This document shows positions 16,543-25,449 of a DNA stretch of 64,000 nt, piece by piece. Within the stretch, counting starts at the first letter, position 1, and every line of letters begins with the position of its first letter. The DNA comes from UBA8941 sp963780545. Its GTDB lineage: Archaea; Thermoproteota; Bathyarchaeia; TCS64. The notes beneath the pieces are model-generated. The model was not told the origin of the DNA, searched no databases, and saw only the letters and a list, made by a program, of their open reading frames with translations. The stretch spans positions 1-64,000 of the forward strand of contig CAWACK010000019.1 in NCBI GenBank assembly GCA_963780545.1. The letters are read 5' to 3'. The position numbers and the translations under genes are program-made.

Positions 16543-17694
16543 TCATGGGGGTAGCATGACCATCTTATCCAGCGGACGAAGACGATTCGCAGCAGAATGA
16601 AACATCATCCCGACACCACTCCTCACGAGAGATGACTCAAGATGCCTCTGCAACTCCTCATTCGACCCAAACCCCGTAATCTCACGACCTTGATTCCGCC
16701 TAGTCTGACCAACAAGAGACCCCATCAAACGAACATATCCCTCACCCACAGAAACCCCAGCCTTACCCTCATCTACCAGAGCCTAAGCCGCCAGACGCCC
16801 AGACAAAGCGGCTGAATCCATGCCGACTCCCCGAGTCTGATCAACAAGCCCCGCAGCATCCCCCACCGCAAGAACACGCCCCTCCCCAAGCCAAACACGG
16901 TCCCTCGAACTCAAATCGACTGAATGCGAGTAACCCTCCTTCTTAACAATCGCCCCATCCAGGTGGAACTCCTTAGTGATGTAATCGTAGAACAGGGATT
17001 GGCGATCCAGCACTCTCCCCGAGCTGCACCCGGTGCCAACCACCCAGTAATCCTTGCCATCGTCTAAGGTCTTCATGTACACCCAGGCGAACATGCTGTC
17101 GCACCAGTCCAGGTTCCAAAACTGGTAAAGGGTGTTCACGTCCAGCTCAGCGGCTCCATCGATGTAGTAACTCAATGTCGCCCCCATCGATTTTCTTTGG
17201 AAGTCCCCCGGACGCAGCTTCATCCGGATGCTGCTGCGCAGACCTGAGGCATCCACCACATACTTCGCCTTGTATCGCTGGGTTTCGCCCCCCTTCTTTT
17301 GGAGATCCACTTGTACGTGATCGTTTTCTGGGGTTATGTCTCTAAGGAAGCATTCGTCTATGAACTCGGCGCCGTGATGTTTGGCGACCTGGTTTAGCCA
17401 GTCGTCGAATGGTTTTCTCATGAAGTTTAGCATCTTGAATGGGGAGCTGTATGATTTGCCGTTGGGTAGTACCATTTTGACTCTGTTTAGTTCTATGTTG
17501 CATAGTCGGTCTTTTGGGATCTTTTCTCCTAGGATTCTCTCAAAGTAGGGGAATTGTATTCCTGAGCACGGTTTTTCTCTTGGCGTTTTTTCTTTTTCTA
17601 TGAGTAGTGTCTTTAATCCGCCTTGGGCGGCATATTTTGCGGTGGTTGATCCCGCGATGCCTCCGCCGACGATGATCACGTCGTATTCTTGCAC
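16543..17694 (-). pseudogene. Geranylgeranyl-reductase-like FAD oxidoreductase with in-frame TAG
   Basis: The N-terminus carries the Rossmann FAD motif VIIVGGGIAGSTTAKYAAQG. The middle has VVDASGLRSSIRMKL, and RVLAVGDAAGLVDQTRGVGM is the second FAD-binding motif of the geranylgeranyl reductase family. These enzymes saturate isoprenoid chains of archaeal lipids or quinones. At 16783-16785 the frame reads RLAA-TAG-ALVDEG and then continues in the same frame for 79 residues to a TGA at 16543. The family sequence continues naturally across the TAG (expected Lys), so this is a nonsense change in an otherwise full-length gene of about 383 codons. No other damage is seen. Confidence 0.75.
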
Positions 17695-17753
17695 GTGTTC
17701 GACGACTGTTTTCTCGCTTTTAACACGTTACACGCTGTGTGAGTAGCTGATGA

Positions 17754-18392
17754 ATGGATTTTCACTATCTTTACGATCTGGTAATGAGTGGAATTGAGGA
17801 TAAGCTATTCGACCTCTTTCATGATCCCCTCTCCTCTTGCCTTATGCCGATGCTTTATCAGTGGATTGACTCACAATCGCCTGAGAAGTTGAGCTTCATA
17901 CCTCACGCCCTTAGAATGTTTTACTCCAACGGATTCGAGGAGAACGACACTCATAGGAGATGGTCGGGACTATGGCGAAAGCAGTTCAAACTAAGGCTCT
18001 ATGATAGGACCTTTATCAGCCTCAACAAACTCCGGCCCAGACTCACTTTTCAGAATCTAAAGCGGTACTCGGTCAGGTTCGCGCCGGTGAACCTCTACAT
18101 GAGCACACTCAACTGGCTCATGCCCGAACGAGTCGCTGAGAAGTCGAAGGCCAACCACGCCTAACCCATCAGCGGGGAATACGTGGTTGATGTGGATCAT
18201 TACCTCAATTACATTCCTCACCCACATCGAACCACCGAGGAGGGAGTCTGCGAGGGATGCCTCGAGAACTCTAAGGAGATCAGCCTTCGACTCCTCGATG
18301 CTATGAGTAGCAACTACTAAGTTTGAAGTAGTCTTCTCGGGGAGGCAAGGCTTCCACATTCATGTCCTGGACTTCGACCCATCGCACGTGCG
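17754..18392 (+). pseudogene. Archaeo-eukaryotic primase (PriS-like) remnant
   Basis: An open frame of 136 codons (17754-18164) ends in a TAA, but the same frame goes on with PISGEYVVDVDHYLNYIPHP, then EGVCEGCLENSKEISLRLLD. After a one-base shift near 18310 it reads FEVVFSGRQGFHIHVLDF. DVDH is primase catalytic motif I and SGRQGFHIHV is motif II of PriS-type primases. Motif III and the rest are missing: the sequence ends at DPSHVR on the alternating palindrome CGCACGTGCG (18383-18392). So the gene has a stop, a frameshift and a truncation. The unusual N-terminus suggests a plasmid- or virus-type primase rather than the chromosomal one. Confidence 0.65.
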
Positions 18393-18429
18393 AAAAAAAT
18401 ATTGGATATGAATGTAGTCACGTGCGGTA

Positions 18430-18762
18430 ATGTTTTATCATTGTGCATTAAACCATGACTCGGTGAATGTTCTGGTCAGAGTAGATAACCTGCTTGATAA
18501 GAAAATAATAGGCACTGATGGCTACTTTGTAGGCGATATGAAGGGTTTGGAGGCTGACACTTCCGACTGGAAGATCACGCACCTACGTGTGAAGCTTTCA
18601 GATCAGGCAGCGGAGGAAATGGGATTCAAAAGGATGCTTAGAAGAAGCCCCATGGTCTGCATCCCAGTGTCCTATATCTCAGCTGTAGGAGATATAGTCA
18701 CGGTTAACAAGTCGGCAGCGGAGCTCAAGAGTAGCAAGGATATCACGGAGTGCAAATCCTAA
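18430..18762 (+). CDS. PRC-barrel domain protein
   Basis: 110 residues. NLLDKKIIGTDGYFVGDMKG, then DWKITHLRVKL and VCIPVSYISAVGDIVTVNKS, is the small PRC-barrel sandwich found in archaeal proteins linked to RNA or membrane complexes. The first ten residues may not be native; a GTG at about 18463 (VNVLVRVDN) is an alternative start. It stands alone on the plus strand. Confidence 0.65.
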   Translation: MFYHCALNHDSVNVLVRVDNLLDKKIIGTDGYFVGDMKGLEADTSDWKITHLRVKLSDQAAEEMGFKRMLRRSPMVCIPVSYISAVGDIVTVNKSAAELKSSKDITECKS

Positions 18763-18840
18763 GCAGCATGTAAGCACATGTGAAAGACGTAACCAGTTGG
18801 CGAATACGCACGTAATAAAATTAGATTTTTTTAAGACCCT

Positions 18841-18880
18841 AAGGAGCAGAAAAATGGTTTTGGACAGTTTCGCGCGCACG
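18841..18880 (+). other. Gene 5' stub (RBS + six codons) cut by an alternating tract
   Basis: AAGGAG at 18841-18846 lies eight bases before ATG 18854, which opens MVLDSF and runs straight into the tract CGCGCGCACG (18871-18880). A strong ribosome binding site with a start that leads nowhere suggests the retained head of a lost gene. Confidence 0.35.
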
Positions 18881-19029
18881 AATCCTCAATAGCGTTACGG
18901 GAAGCCTTAGAACTAAGGTTTATTTTCATTGTTTCCCATGTGTGCACGCGCGCACTCAAAGTCCCTGCAGTCTCCCGCACCGCGCGCGGGTATTAAAAAA
19001 AATTGAGTGCATTAATGTAGATTCAATAT

Positions 19030-19164
19030 TTATTTTTTCTTTAATTTTTCTTCTAGGCTTTTAATTCTTGCTTCCAACTCATCGATTCTTTTCTTTTCCG
19101 ATCCCTTTACCTTTTCTTCCAATTCTTCAAGCTTTTTCTTCATCTTTTCCATTTCTGCAGACAT
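19030..19164 (-). CDS. Small coiled-coil protein
   Basis: The ATG at 19164 gives 44 residues, MSAEMEKMKKKLEELEEKVK then GSEKKRIDELEARIKSLEEK, a heptad-repeat coiled coil throughout. Such tiny coiled coils are common in archaea and have no assigned role. The frame is open further upstream, but that part belongs to a different fragment beyond a CG tract. Confidence 0.45.
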   Translation of the reverse strand: MSAEMEKMKKKLEELEEKVKGSEKKRIDELEARIKSLEEKLKKK

Positions 19165-19222
19165 CAAATTAACCTCAAAACAAATACATTGAGTGTAATA
19201 TAAAAAACTTAATGCGCGCGCA

Positions 19223-19358
19223 AGTGAGGATTGAGATAGGGTCACCTTCTCATACCCCGGGTGCTGCTGCCTCCAAGTCTCATAAACCTCACCATAGAGA
19301 TACTCAGCATACTCAGCAGCAGTGGGGAAGTTCCACAATTTCCGTATCTCAACCCAGA
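19223..19358 (-). pseudogene. Internal gene fragment between two alternating tracts
   Basis: The piece reads HVWVEIRKLWNFPTAAEYAE then YLYGEVYETWRQQHPGYEKV and TLSQSSL. It is bounded by CGTGCGCGC (19359-19367) on its 5' side and TGCGCGCGCA (19213-19222) on its 3' side. Composition and pattern look like real protein, but there is neither a start nor a native stop. Family unknown. Confidence 0.4.
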
Positions 19359-19550
19359 CGTGCGCGCTTCACCGAGACGTCCCTCTCCGAGAGAGGAGTA
19401 CTGCCTACGAGGCGCTCGCGTTGTCATTGATCACTCAAAATCGACGAATGAAAGTGAAATACGAGTGACGCAAGACGAAGTTGCCCGCGCGCGCTATAAT
19501 ACTGAAGCATATGAAAAGTGGAGGCACTCTACTCTGGAATTGCGAGCGCG

Positions 19551-19655
19551 CAGCTCGCTAAGCAGCTCAACATCGGTGACTCGACGCTTGTAGAGCACCT
19601 CAGGAAAGCGGAGAGACGACTCCTTGACCACATGCTCGCAGATAACACGCTATGA
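19551..19655 (+). pseudogene. C-terminal HTH_10 (bacterio-opsin-activator type) fragment
   Basis: Directly after the tract GCGCGC (19546-19551) the frame reads QLAKQLNIGDSTLVEHLRKA then ERRLLDHMLADNTL and stops. This is the HTH_10 DNA-binding domain that ends Bat-type archaeal regulators. The sensor part of the protein is missing. Confidence 0.65.
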
Positions 19656-19694
19656 ATACTTCGAGGTCGGAGAATGGTCGCGCGTGAAAGTGGA

Positions 19695-20495
19695 TCAGGC
19701 GGAGAGGAAGCCGCCGTCGACCGGAAGTAGAACCCCGGTTACGTAGCTGGAGAGGTCGCAGGCGAGGAACAGCGCCGCGCGGGCGATCTCGTCGGGGTCA
19801 CCCACACGCCCCATGGGCAGCCTGCTCATGAAGTCGTACCCTGTCTTCGCGAGACCAATATGCCCCTTGAAGAACTCGGTGGCAGCCCCCCTCGTGCCCG
19901 GGGTAACTATACCGCCGGGGAGAAGAGCATTCACTCGGAATCCCTTATCGCTGAAGTCGCGGGCGAGGCCCCGTGTGAGCCCGATTATCCCCGCCTTCGA
20001 GGCATCGTAGTGGATCATCCCCTTCTTAAATGGGAGGACAGCCTCGATACTGCTAACGTTAATGACGACGCCACCCTTCTTCTCCCGGGCACTTATCATG
20101 TGTTGACACATCCAGAGCACCGCCTCAAGGTTGATGGAGTGGACCTTCTCGAAGAGGGACTCATCGATGTCGAGGAAGTCGCAGAAGGGGTAGATGCCTG
20201 CGTTGTTGACGAGGGTGTCGGGCTCCGAATCCTTGAGTTCCACCCATAGGCCATCAATCTCAGCCTTTTTAGATAGGTCGATCCTCTTCGACACAACGTC
20301 TACGCCCCACTTCTTTAGCTCTTGCGCGGTCTCCTCCAGCTTCTTCTTATCGATATCCACTAATATGAGGTCGGCCCCAGCCTCGGCATAGCGGTTGGCT
20401 ATGGCTCTGCCTATGCCTGCGGCTGAACCCGTGATAAGGGCTTGTCTCCCCTTAAGGGAGATGAGTTCATTGAGGGGCTTTTGGTGGTTCGGCAT
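19695..20495 (-). CDS. Short-chain dehydrogenase/reductase
   Basis: 266 residues, full SDR length. ALITGSAAGIGRAIA is the nucleotide-binding motif TGxxxGIG, VDIDKK after strand 2 suggests NAD(H) preference, NNAGIYP is the structural motif, Ser in NVSSIEA and Tyr-x3-Lys in YDASKAGI are the catalytic residues, and PGGIVTPG follows. The substrate cannot be read from the sequence. It is a classical cytosolic tetrameric oxidoreductase and appears intact. Its neighbours do not suggest a pathway. Confidence 0.85.
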   Translation of the reverse strand: MPNHQKPLNELISLKGRQALITGSAAGIGRAIANRYAEAGADLILVDIDKKKLEETAQELKKWGVDVVSKRIDLSKKAEIDGLWVELKDSEPDTLVNNAGIYPFCDFLDIDESLFEKVHSINLEAVLWMCQHMISAREKKGGVVINVSSIEAVLPFKKGMIHYDASKAGIIGLTRGLARDFSDKGFRVNALLPGGIVTPGTRGAATEFFKGHIGLAKTGYDFMSRLPMGRVGDPDEIARAALFLACDLSSYVTGVLLPVDGGFLSA

Positions 20496-20897
20496 TCTCC
20501 TTCAACCTGTAAGATTCATGTGAGTCTTCAATATTTTTCTCTTCCGCCTGTTCGTATCGATATTAGTCTCATCTTGAGGACCCTAACTGGCTTGATTTGG
20601 TCATTCCGCCAAGGGGACCCAGAATACTTATCAGAGCGGTTAAGAAGAGCGGACGCACGCACATCATATCGTTCATGCCACCTAGACTGATATCAATGGG
20701 GAAAGCTACGTTACTGACGGGGCAGCGCGCGCGGGTGCTAAACCCTCTTTGATCGCCTCGCTATCATCGTTCTCCTCTTCAAATGATCATATTATTGCGC
20801 GTGTAGCGTTTGTTGTCCACGTTGCGCTCAGCCCGGTGACGTGATTTAATACGTACTTTAAAAAAAGTTTATTTTCCAATTTTTGTTTAGATATGAA
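20496..20897. other. Gene-poor stretch with two alternating tracts
   Basis: About 400 bases between the SDR start and the next gene. A short plus-strand frame (about 20600-20750, with LVIPPRGPRILIRAVKKSGR) looks weakly coding and crosses the tract 20725-20733. A TTTAATACGTACTTTAAAA stretch near 20845-20865 is AT-rich and may be the promoter of the next gene. Nothing else is recognised. Confidence 0.3.
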
Positions 20898-21593
20898 ATG
20901 GATGAGATATTGGATCTAAAAATCGAAAGAGAAGCTGCCAAAGTATTATTGAATGTTTTACTCAGTTGTAAAGATCCCATTCGAGAAGATTTAGAGAAAA
21001 AATTAATTGACTATTTTTTGTCCAAAAAGAATGAACGAATCTTCGATTTTCAAAAAATGGTTACGATCGCGGAAGAATCTGGTAGTGACACGGGTTTTCA
21101 TAGATTGAGAGATTTTTGTCTGTATTCTAAGAACGATTTGGACGAAGTCATTATTACACGTGAAGATGTTTACCGACATTTTTGTAGTACTTATCACTGG
21201 AAAGTCGTTGAAGATTCACTAGTATCTAGCTACAAGAGCATAATTAATATTCCAACTTGGTTTGTAGGCCACATGCTTCTTCCAGTGAAATTAAAGAAGC
21301 GGAATAAGGCAACATATGCCGAGTATTCCTTCTCAAACCTTACAATTGATATGCAAAATGTTTTCGTTCCCCCCGAATTCAAAGTTCAAGAAAGTGGGAT
21401 TTACGCGATTCACTTTGCTTCGATAGTATCGGAAATAAATCCCGCGGTTTCCAGAATGATGAATCAACAACTAGAATCTGTCAATCGATTTATCGAGTTT
21501 AGGAAGGATATAGGGGAAATAGATTACACGAAGTTTCAAAGATTTGGTGACTATTCTAAATTTTGCCAAGAGAGGTATCTGAAATATTTCTAA
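20898..21593 (+). CDS. AT-rich orphan protein
   Basis: About 231 residues from the ATG at 20898. The gene is much richer in A+T and in Lys, Asn and Ile codons than its neighbours, a sign of acquisition. Helical N-terminal half, then WFVGHMLLPVKLKKRNKATY and NVFVPPEFKVQESGIYAIHF. I recognise no motif. It stands between two intergenic regions with CG tracts. Confidence 0.5.
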   Translation: MDEILDLKIEREAAKVLLNVLLSCKDPIREDLEKKLIDYFLSKKNERIFDFQKMVTIAEESGSDTGFHRLRDFCLYSKNDLDEVIITREDVYRHFCSTYHWKVVEDSLVSSYKSIINIPTWFVGHMLLPVKLKKRNKATYAEYSFSNLTIDMQNVFVPPEFKVQESGIYAIHFASIVSEINPAVSRMMNQQLESVNRFIEFRKDIGEIDYTKFQRFGDYSKFCQERYLKYF

Positions 21594-21696
21594 TTTTTAT
21601 TTAGTACAGAGTTTCTATATTTTTACATCGAAGAACGTGTGCGCGCATGCCAAATGCCCTGCAAGATTAAGGACAACAAGGTGAACGCGCGCGGTA

Positions 21697-22044
21697 CTAC
21701 TCCCCGTCTTTACGTAGCGGATCTGATACTAGATACGTTGTTACCCTTGTCTTGATCAGTTTAACTAACTCAGGGTCACCCCTGGAATAGTAGTCGGGGA
21801 TATCCAAGACCACAACCTTACCCATCGCCTCAGGACACATCTTTACGACTTTTTTACGATGGTGGCCCTCCATGCAAAAGATGATGTCCGCCCACTCGAT
21901 GAGTTCTTTGGAAATGGGAACAGTAGCATAGTCCACATCTGTCCCAGCCGATTTGACATCGAAGCCGGACTGACCCTTGAAGATGTCTTCACCCGTAGGG
22001 CTTCTGTCGATGTTAGCGGTGCATACAAAGAGTAGTCTAATCAA
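21697..22044 (-). CDS. Low-molecular-weight phosphotyrosine-phosphatase-like protein
   Basis: 115 residues. LLFVCTANIDRSPTGEDIF contains the C(x)5R phosphatase loop CTANIDRS at residues 8-15, the active site of the low-molecular-weight PTP fold. It is shorter than the usual 150 residues but matches a known small subgroup. The start overlaps the stop of the upstream gene by four bases, so it is translated from the same operon. Likely to remove phosphate from protein tyrosines or small molecules. Confidence 0.7.
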   Translation of the reverse strand: MIRLLFVCTANIDRSPTGEDIFKGQSGFDVKSAGTDVDYATVPISKELIEWADIIFCMEGHHRKKVVKMCPEAMGKVVVLDIPDYYSRGDPELVKLIKTRVTTYLVSDPLRKDGE

Positions 22045-22421
22045 GTCGATTCACTCTCCTCGGGACGCCACCTGAACTTCTCCTTCTCCCTCTCAAACTC
22101 CTTGGTATTTGATCCATATCTCATGGCTAGCAACGCCATGTTCCAGGGTCCTATGGTGTAGCCGTAGAGTGTCCCATACATGTACTCGGTTGAGTCATCC
22201 GCGAATCCCTGAAGGGTCACAGCGACGTGCTCACGCATATCCTCTCCGGCTTTGACAACCATTTGATAATTGGCATCGCTGAACAGTTTCGTGTAGTAAC
22301 CCTGTTTCACCTTCTGCTTTGTGACACCCAATACGTAGTCCCAGTTCTGGGCCGGTACCACTATGGGCCAGCCACTGTTTTGCTCATTGGTGAGGGCTAT
22401 CAAGGTGTCAGCGCGGTTCAA
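22041..22421 (-). CDS. Hypothetical protein, middle gene of a three-gene operon
   Basis: 126 residues with GWPIVVPAQNWDYVLGVTKQ near the N-terminus, a helical middle (DMREHVAVTLQGFADDSTEY) and an aromatic segment. Cytosolic, no membrane segment. The gene overlaps the phosphatase start by four bases and begins 20 bases after the previous stop. Function unknown. Confidence 0.55.
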   Translation of the reverse strand: MNRADTLIALTNEQNSGWPIVVPAQNWDYVLGVTKQKVKQGYYTKLFSDANYQMVVKAGEDMREHVAVTLQGFADDSTEYMYGTLYGYTIGPWNMALLAMRYGSNTKEFEREKEKFRWRPEESEST

Positions 22422-22440
22422 CTTCCCTTCACCCTACTCC

Positions 22441-22977
22441 CTACACCAGCTCCTCTTTACAGAGTAACTCTAGGTTCACCCACGCCTCTACTCCGTATTT
22501 GCCCTCATCAAATGAGCCAACGCGTTCGCTGACCCAAGTCCTCTCGCTTCTGCTACCCCAGTTACCCGTGTCCTCTATGTAGGCATCCACGAAAGCTCTC
22601 TTGCTCTTGAAGTAGCCGAAGTAGAAGGTTCCATCAGGGTCGTCGTAGCTGAAGCTCTTGTACCCCTTCAACTGCTTCTCATGCATCTGCGTCTCTTCGA
22701 GCCAGGTCGTCTTCAAATTCAAGGTCTTGAGCAGTTCACGTGCAGCGTATCTGATGCCCTCGGCTTTAGCGAGCTCGTGTTTCAGTGGTTTTCGGTCCTG
22801 TTTTTCAGGGATGCTCACCTCGATGCTCGCAATCTCCCTGTTAAGTTTCTCTAGGTAGACTCTGAGTATCGACGCAGAGAACTTAGGCTCGGTATTAATC
22901 TTCGCTGTTTCGTTACTGGGTTTAGAGGCGGAACACGCTTCTATTATAGGCTGCTCTTCAGGGTTGTTTTGATCCAT
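22441..22977 (-). CDS. Hypothetical protein, first gene of a three-gene operon
   Basis: 178 residues. Residues 35-100 form long helices (ILRVYLEKLNREIASIEVSI). The C-terminal half has FSYDDPDGTFYFGYFKSKRA and is probably alpha/beta. The start is preceded by AT-rich sequence and AGGTGG. No known family is recognised; it may act with the downstream 126-residue protein and the phosphatase-like protein. Confidence 0.5.
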   Translation of the reverse strand: MDQNNPEEQPIIEACSASKPSNETAKINTEPKFSASILRVYLEKLNREIASIEVSIPEKQDRKPLKHELAKAEGIRYAARELLKTLNLKTTWLEETQMHEKQLKGYKSFSYDDPDGTFYFGYFKSKRAFVDAYIEDTGNWGSRSERTWVSERVGSFDEGKYGVEAWVNLELLCKEELV

Positions 22978-23355
22978 TTCTAAGCCACCTTGTTTTAATT
23001 TTCTGGCACATTTGATCGAGATGTACGCGTCTTACATGTACCACACAACTTGGCTGTTAAGACGGTTATTTCTCTAGGTTCCATCTTTCTCTGATTTCCG
23101 ATTCCGCACTTGTTTCCTTCACACATGGCTTATGCGATAATGATGCGTCAGGTAATACTCTAATTTTACATGATTCATACTAGAATCAAAGAGATGATTG
23201 TGTAAGAATTTTTTCCAATAATCCCAGAAAAAAAACTTACGCGCGCGCGGTGATAAGATTAACAAGAATGCTTTGATAACCCTTATTCATACAGCTGCGT
23301 CGCGTAAGCTAATTATTATCCAATTCATCTTGTATGCGCAGGTTCATTGAAACTT
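22978..23355. other. Intergenic, no gene seen
   Basis: About 380 AT-rich bases containing the promoter side of the operon that starts at 22977 and a pure 10-base CG tract at 23240-23249. I see no coding frame that I would trust on either strand. Confidence 0.4.
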
Positions 23356-23643
23356 CTAATCATTCATATGCTTCTCAAAGAATGCTCCTAACTCCTCGAA
23401 GGACATCAGAGGCTGTACCTCAATATGCATGCTAGTCACCATCGGCAAACCGATGAGCTCCTGCAGTTCAACGGCGCTTGACGCGTTAATTACCATGTAC
23501 CCCCCACGACCACCACCAAAGGCGCCTCCGCTCTCCACCTTACCGGAGGCTAATAACTTCTGGAGCTGCACTCCGACTGCCGTCCTGATTGGCTTGTCGT
23601 CTGCATTCGTTTCAAATACATTAAACTTCACAAAAAATCTCAT
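23356..23643 (-). CDS. Small dimeric alpha/beta-barrel-like protein
   Basis: 95 residues from the ATG at 23643: MRFFVKFNVFETNADDKPIR, a glycine-rich loop GGAFGGGRGGYMVINASS, then LQELIGLPMVTSMHIEVQPL. The layout fits muconolactone-isomerase or DUF3303-type dimeric barrels. The frame runs upstream to 23730, but that part overlaps an alternating tract (GTGTGTGCGCACGCATGC) and is unlikely to be translated. Confidence 0.5.
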   Translation of the reverse strand: MRFFVKFNVFETNADDKPIRTAVGVQLQKLLASGKVESGGAFGGGRGGYMVINASSAVELQELIGLPMVTSMHIEVQPLMSFEELGAFFEKHMND

Positions 23644-23865
23644 ATCTACAAGAAAAAATTTGGAACCCACGTTATTAAACACTCTGGCATTAACGATGCG
23701 TGTGTGCGCACGCATGCACGTAACATCCATTGAACCGGTATAGCTAACCGGGTATGCGACTCGAAGGAACGGATTGACTACGGTCTTCTACAACGCGCAC
23801 GCGATCCGCTTCATTTGAGAACATGTTAATTGGCCCTTTGTTACAAGCGTGCCATGAGTTTCGAT

Positions 23866-24858
23866 TCACAGCTTGCTTTGAATCCAATTGGAGATTTTTT
23901 CCACCGTTTCTCCATCTAGAATACGGTCTTCTGCATTATATCGTAAGCCTACCTCTGAGGCCCTGAGCTCCTCCTTGGGCCTCTCCTCATGTTTCAGCAC
24001 GTGGTCAGAGTATTCCGGGTACACAAAAGTTGCATTGCCCTCCTTAGCCTTAGCAGCTTCCAACGCCTTACCATCGATCTGCCAATCAACCTGAATGTCC
24101 TTCTTACCAATCACCACAAGCATCGGCTCCCTCACCTTCGCTATTTTCTGGGAGGGATCATAAACCCAAAGCTCCCGGGCGAAAGGCAGGTTAGCCGGAG
24201 TCGACAGCCCGAGCAGCAGCATCTTGAAACCATCAGGAATAGAGGGGTCAGGTACAACCGGCTTACCGGCAACGAAAGCCGAGACGGCCTCGTCGTAGAG
24301 CTTCAGGATGGTATCCGAATTAGGCAGAGACACGAACGCGTTATAGGCCTGGGTTCTCGCTACTTGACCGATGGCTCGTCCGGGGGCTCCGGTAAGGACA
24401 AGCCCCTTGAAACGGTAGGCATCTTCCTGCAGCTGGTAATTTAGTGCATGGATGGCCCCCTCACTGTTTGTAAGCACGAATAGATTGCCTTCGTCCGCGT
24501 ATTTTTCGGAGATTAGTTTCCTGACCGCACCCAATAATTCCTCCATATGGCTTTGCATGCTGATTTTACCCATCATCTTGGGAATATTCTCTTTGACATG
24601 AGGACCCGAGGCGCGTTTATCGTATCGCAAGGTCAGGATTCCACGGGTCGCGAGTTCTTCAGCCAGCAATTTGGCACTGCCGTTTTTTCCGGGTAAGAGC
24701 GGGGAGCACCAGTCCCGGTCAGTTGGGCCATTGCCTGCCACGAAAACTACTGCGGTATAAGGGTCCTGATTTTTAGGGCATGTCAAGGTCCCGTAAACAG
24801 GAATTTCATCAACAAACCATTCTAATTCTACATTTTCAAAATAGCGGTTTTCTGTCAT
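23866..24858 (-). CDS. Alpha/beta hydrolase
   Basis: 330 residues. AVVFVAGNGPTDRDW is the oxyanion-side loop. ILTLRYDKRASGPH is typical of the dienelactone-hydrolase/serine-aminopeptidase group. FVLTNSEGAIHALNY holds the nucleophile Ser in an N-S-E-G elbow, GKKDIQVDW the acidic residue and YSDHVLKHE the His. No signal peptide. Likely an esterase or peptidase-type hydrolase of unknown substrate. It appears intact. Confidence 0.75.
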   Translation of the reverse strand: MTENRYFENVELEWFVDEIPVYGTLTCPKNQDPYTAVVFVAGNGPTDRDWCSPLLPGKNGSAKLLAEELATRGILTLRYDKRASGPHVKENIPKMMGKISMQSHMEELLGAVRKLISEKYADEGNLFVLTNSEGAIHALNYQLQEDAYRFKGLVLTGAPGRAIGQVARTQAYNAFVSLPNSDTILKLYDEAVSAFVAGKPVVPDPSIPDGFKMLLLGLSTPANLPFARELWVYDPSQKIAKVREPMLVVIGKKDIQVDWQIDGKALEAAKAKEGNATFVYPEYSDHVLKHEERPKEELRASEVGLRYNAEDRILDGETVEKISNWIQSKL

Positions 24859-25002
24859 TATCTATCACCTCTAAATTGTTCCAAAGCGCGTGCGTTATGT
24901 TCATCGTCATGGATACGTTTTCTTTTCGTTATTTAATAAAATCGCGCGCGTGAAATGAAGATGATTTTTTCATCCACTTTTATACGCGAGCTTAAGCTTT
25001 CT

Positions 25003-25449
25003 TTAACGCAGTCCCTTTTCCACACGACTCACCACAGAACCAACTATTCTTTCAGCGACGATTCCTTTGCCAACTTGCTTAGCTAACAGCAACCTATCGA
25101 CAATCGTGGTGTGCTGCTGGATTTTATCATCCTTGAATTCGTACAGGCATACACCCGGCACCTCAAACTTCGAGCCGTCCTTGGTTTTGCCCACCAGATT
25201 ATACTGGCTAACAGCCTTGTCTCCCTTCACCATAACCCCGATTCCAGTATCCTTAAACTTTGATTCCACGATTTCCCCATTTGCCATCCAAGTTAGATAC
25301 CGCTTCCACTCCTGCTTACCCTTGAACGTTCCCTCATCTGCATTCCAGACCGCATCTTCTGCAACGAACGAAAGAGCCTTTTCCACGTCCTTTGCCTCAA
25401 GTGCCTCACGCCAACCGCGTATAACGCTTTCAATCTTTTCTTCAGACAT
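25003..25449 (-). CDS. SnoaL/NTF2-like protein
   Basis: 148 residues from ATG 25449 (MSEEKIESVIRGWREALEAK). DVEKALSFVAEDAVWNADEG then FKGKQEWKRYLTWM and VPGVCLYEFKDDKIQQHTTI is the SnoaL-like pattern of a cone-shaped NTF2 fold. A cytosolic small-molecule binding or isomerase protein is expected. It lies upstream of the hydrolase on the same strand, about 145 bases away, with a CG tract (24943-24950) in the gap. Confidence 0.65.
   Translation of the reverse strand: MSEEKIESVIRGWREALEAKDVEKALSFVAEDAVWNADEGTFKGKQEWKRYLTWMANGEIVESKFKDTGIGVMVKGDKAVSQYNLVGKTKDGSKFEVPGVCLYEFKDDKIQQHTTIVDRLLLAKQVGKGIVAERIVGSVVSRVEKGLR

Noticed and set aside
16783..16785. TAG as pyrrolysine codon
   Set aside because: TAG is used as an ordinary terminator by other intact genes in the window and no pyl gene is visible; kept only as an open test.
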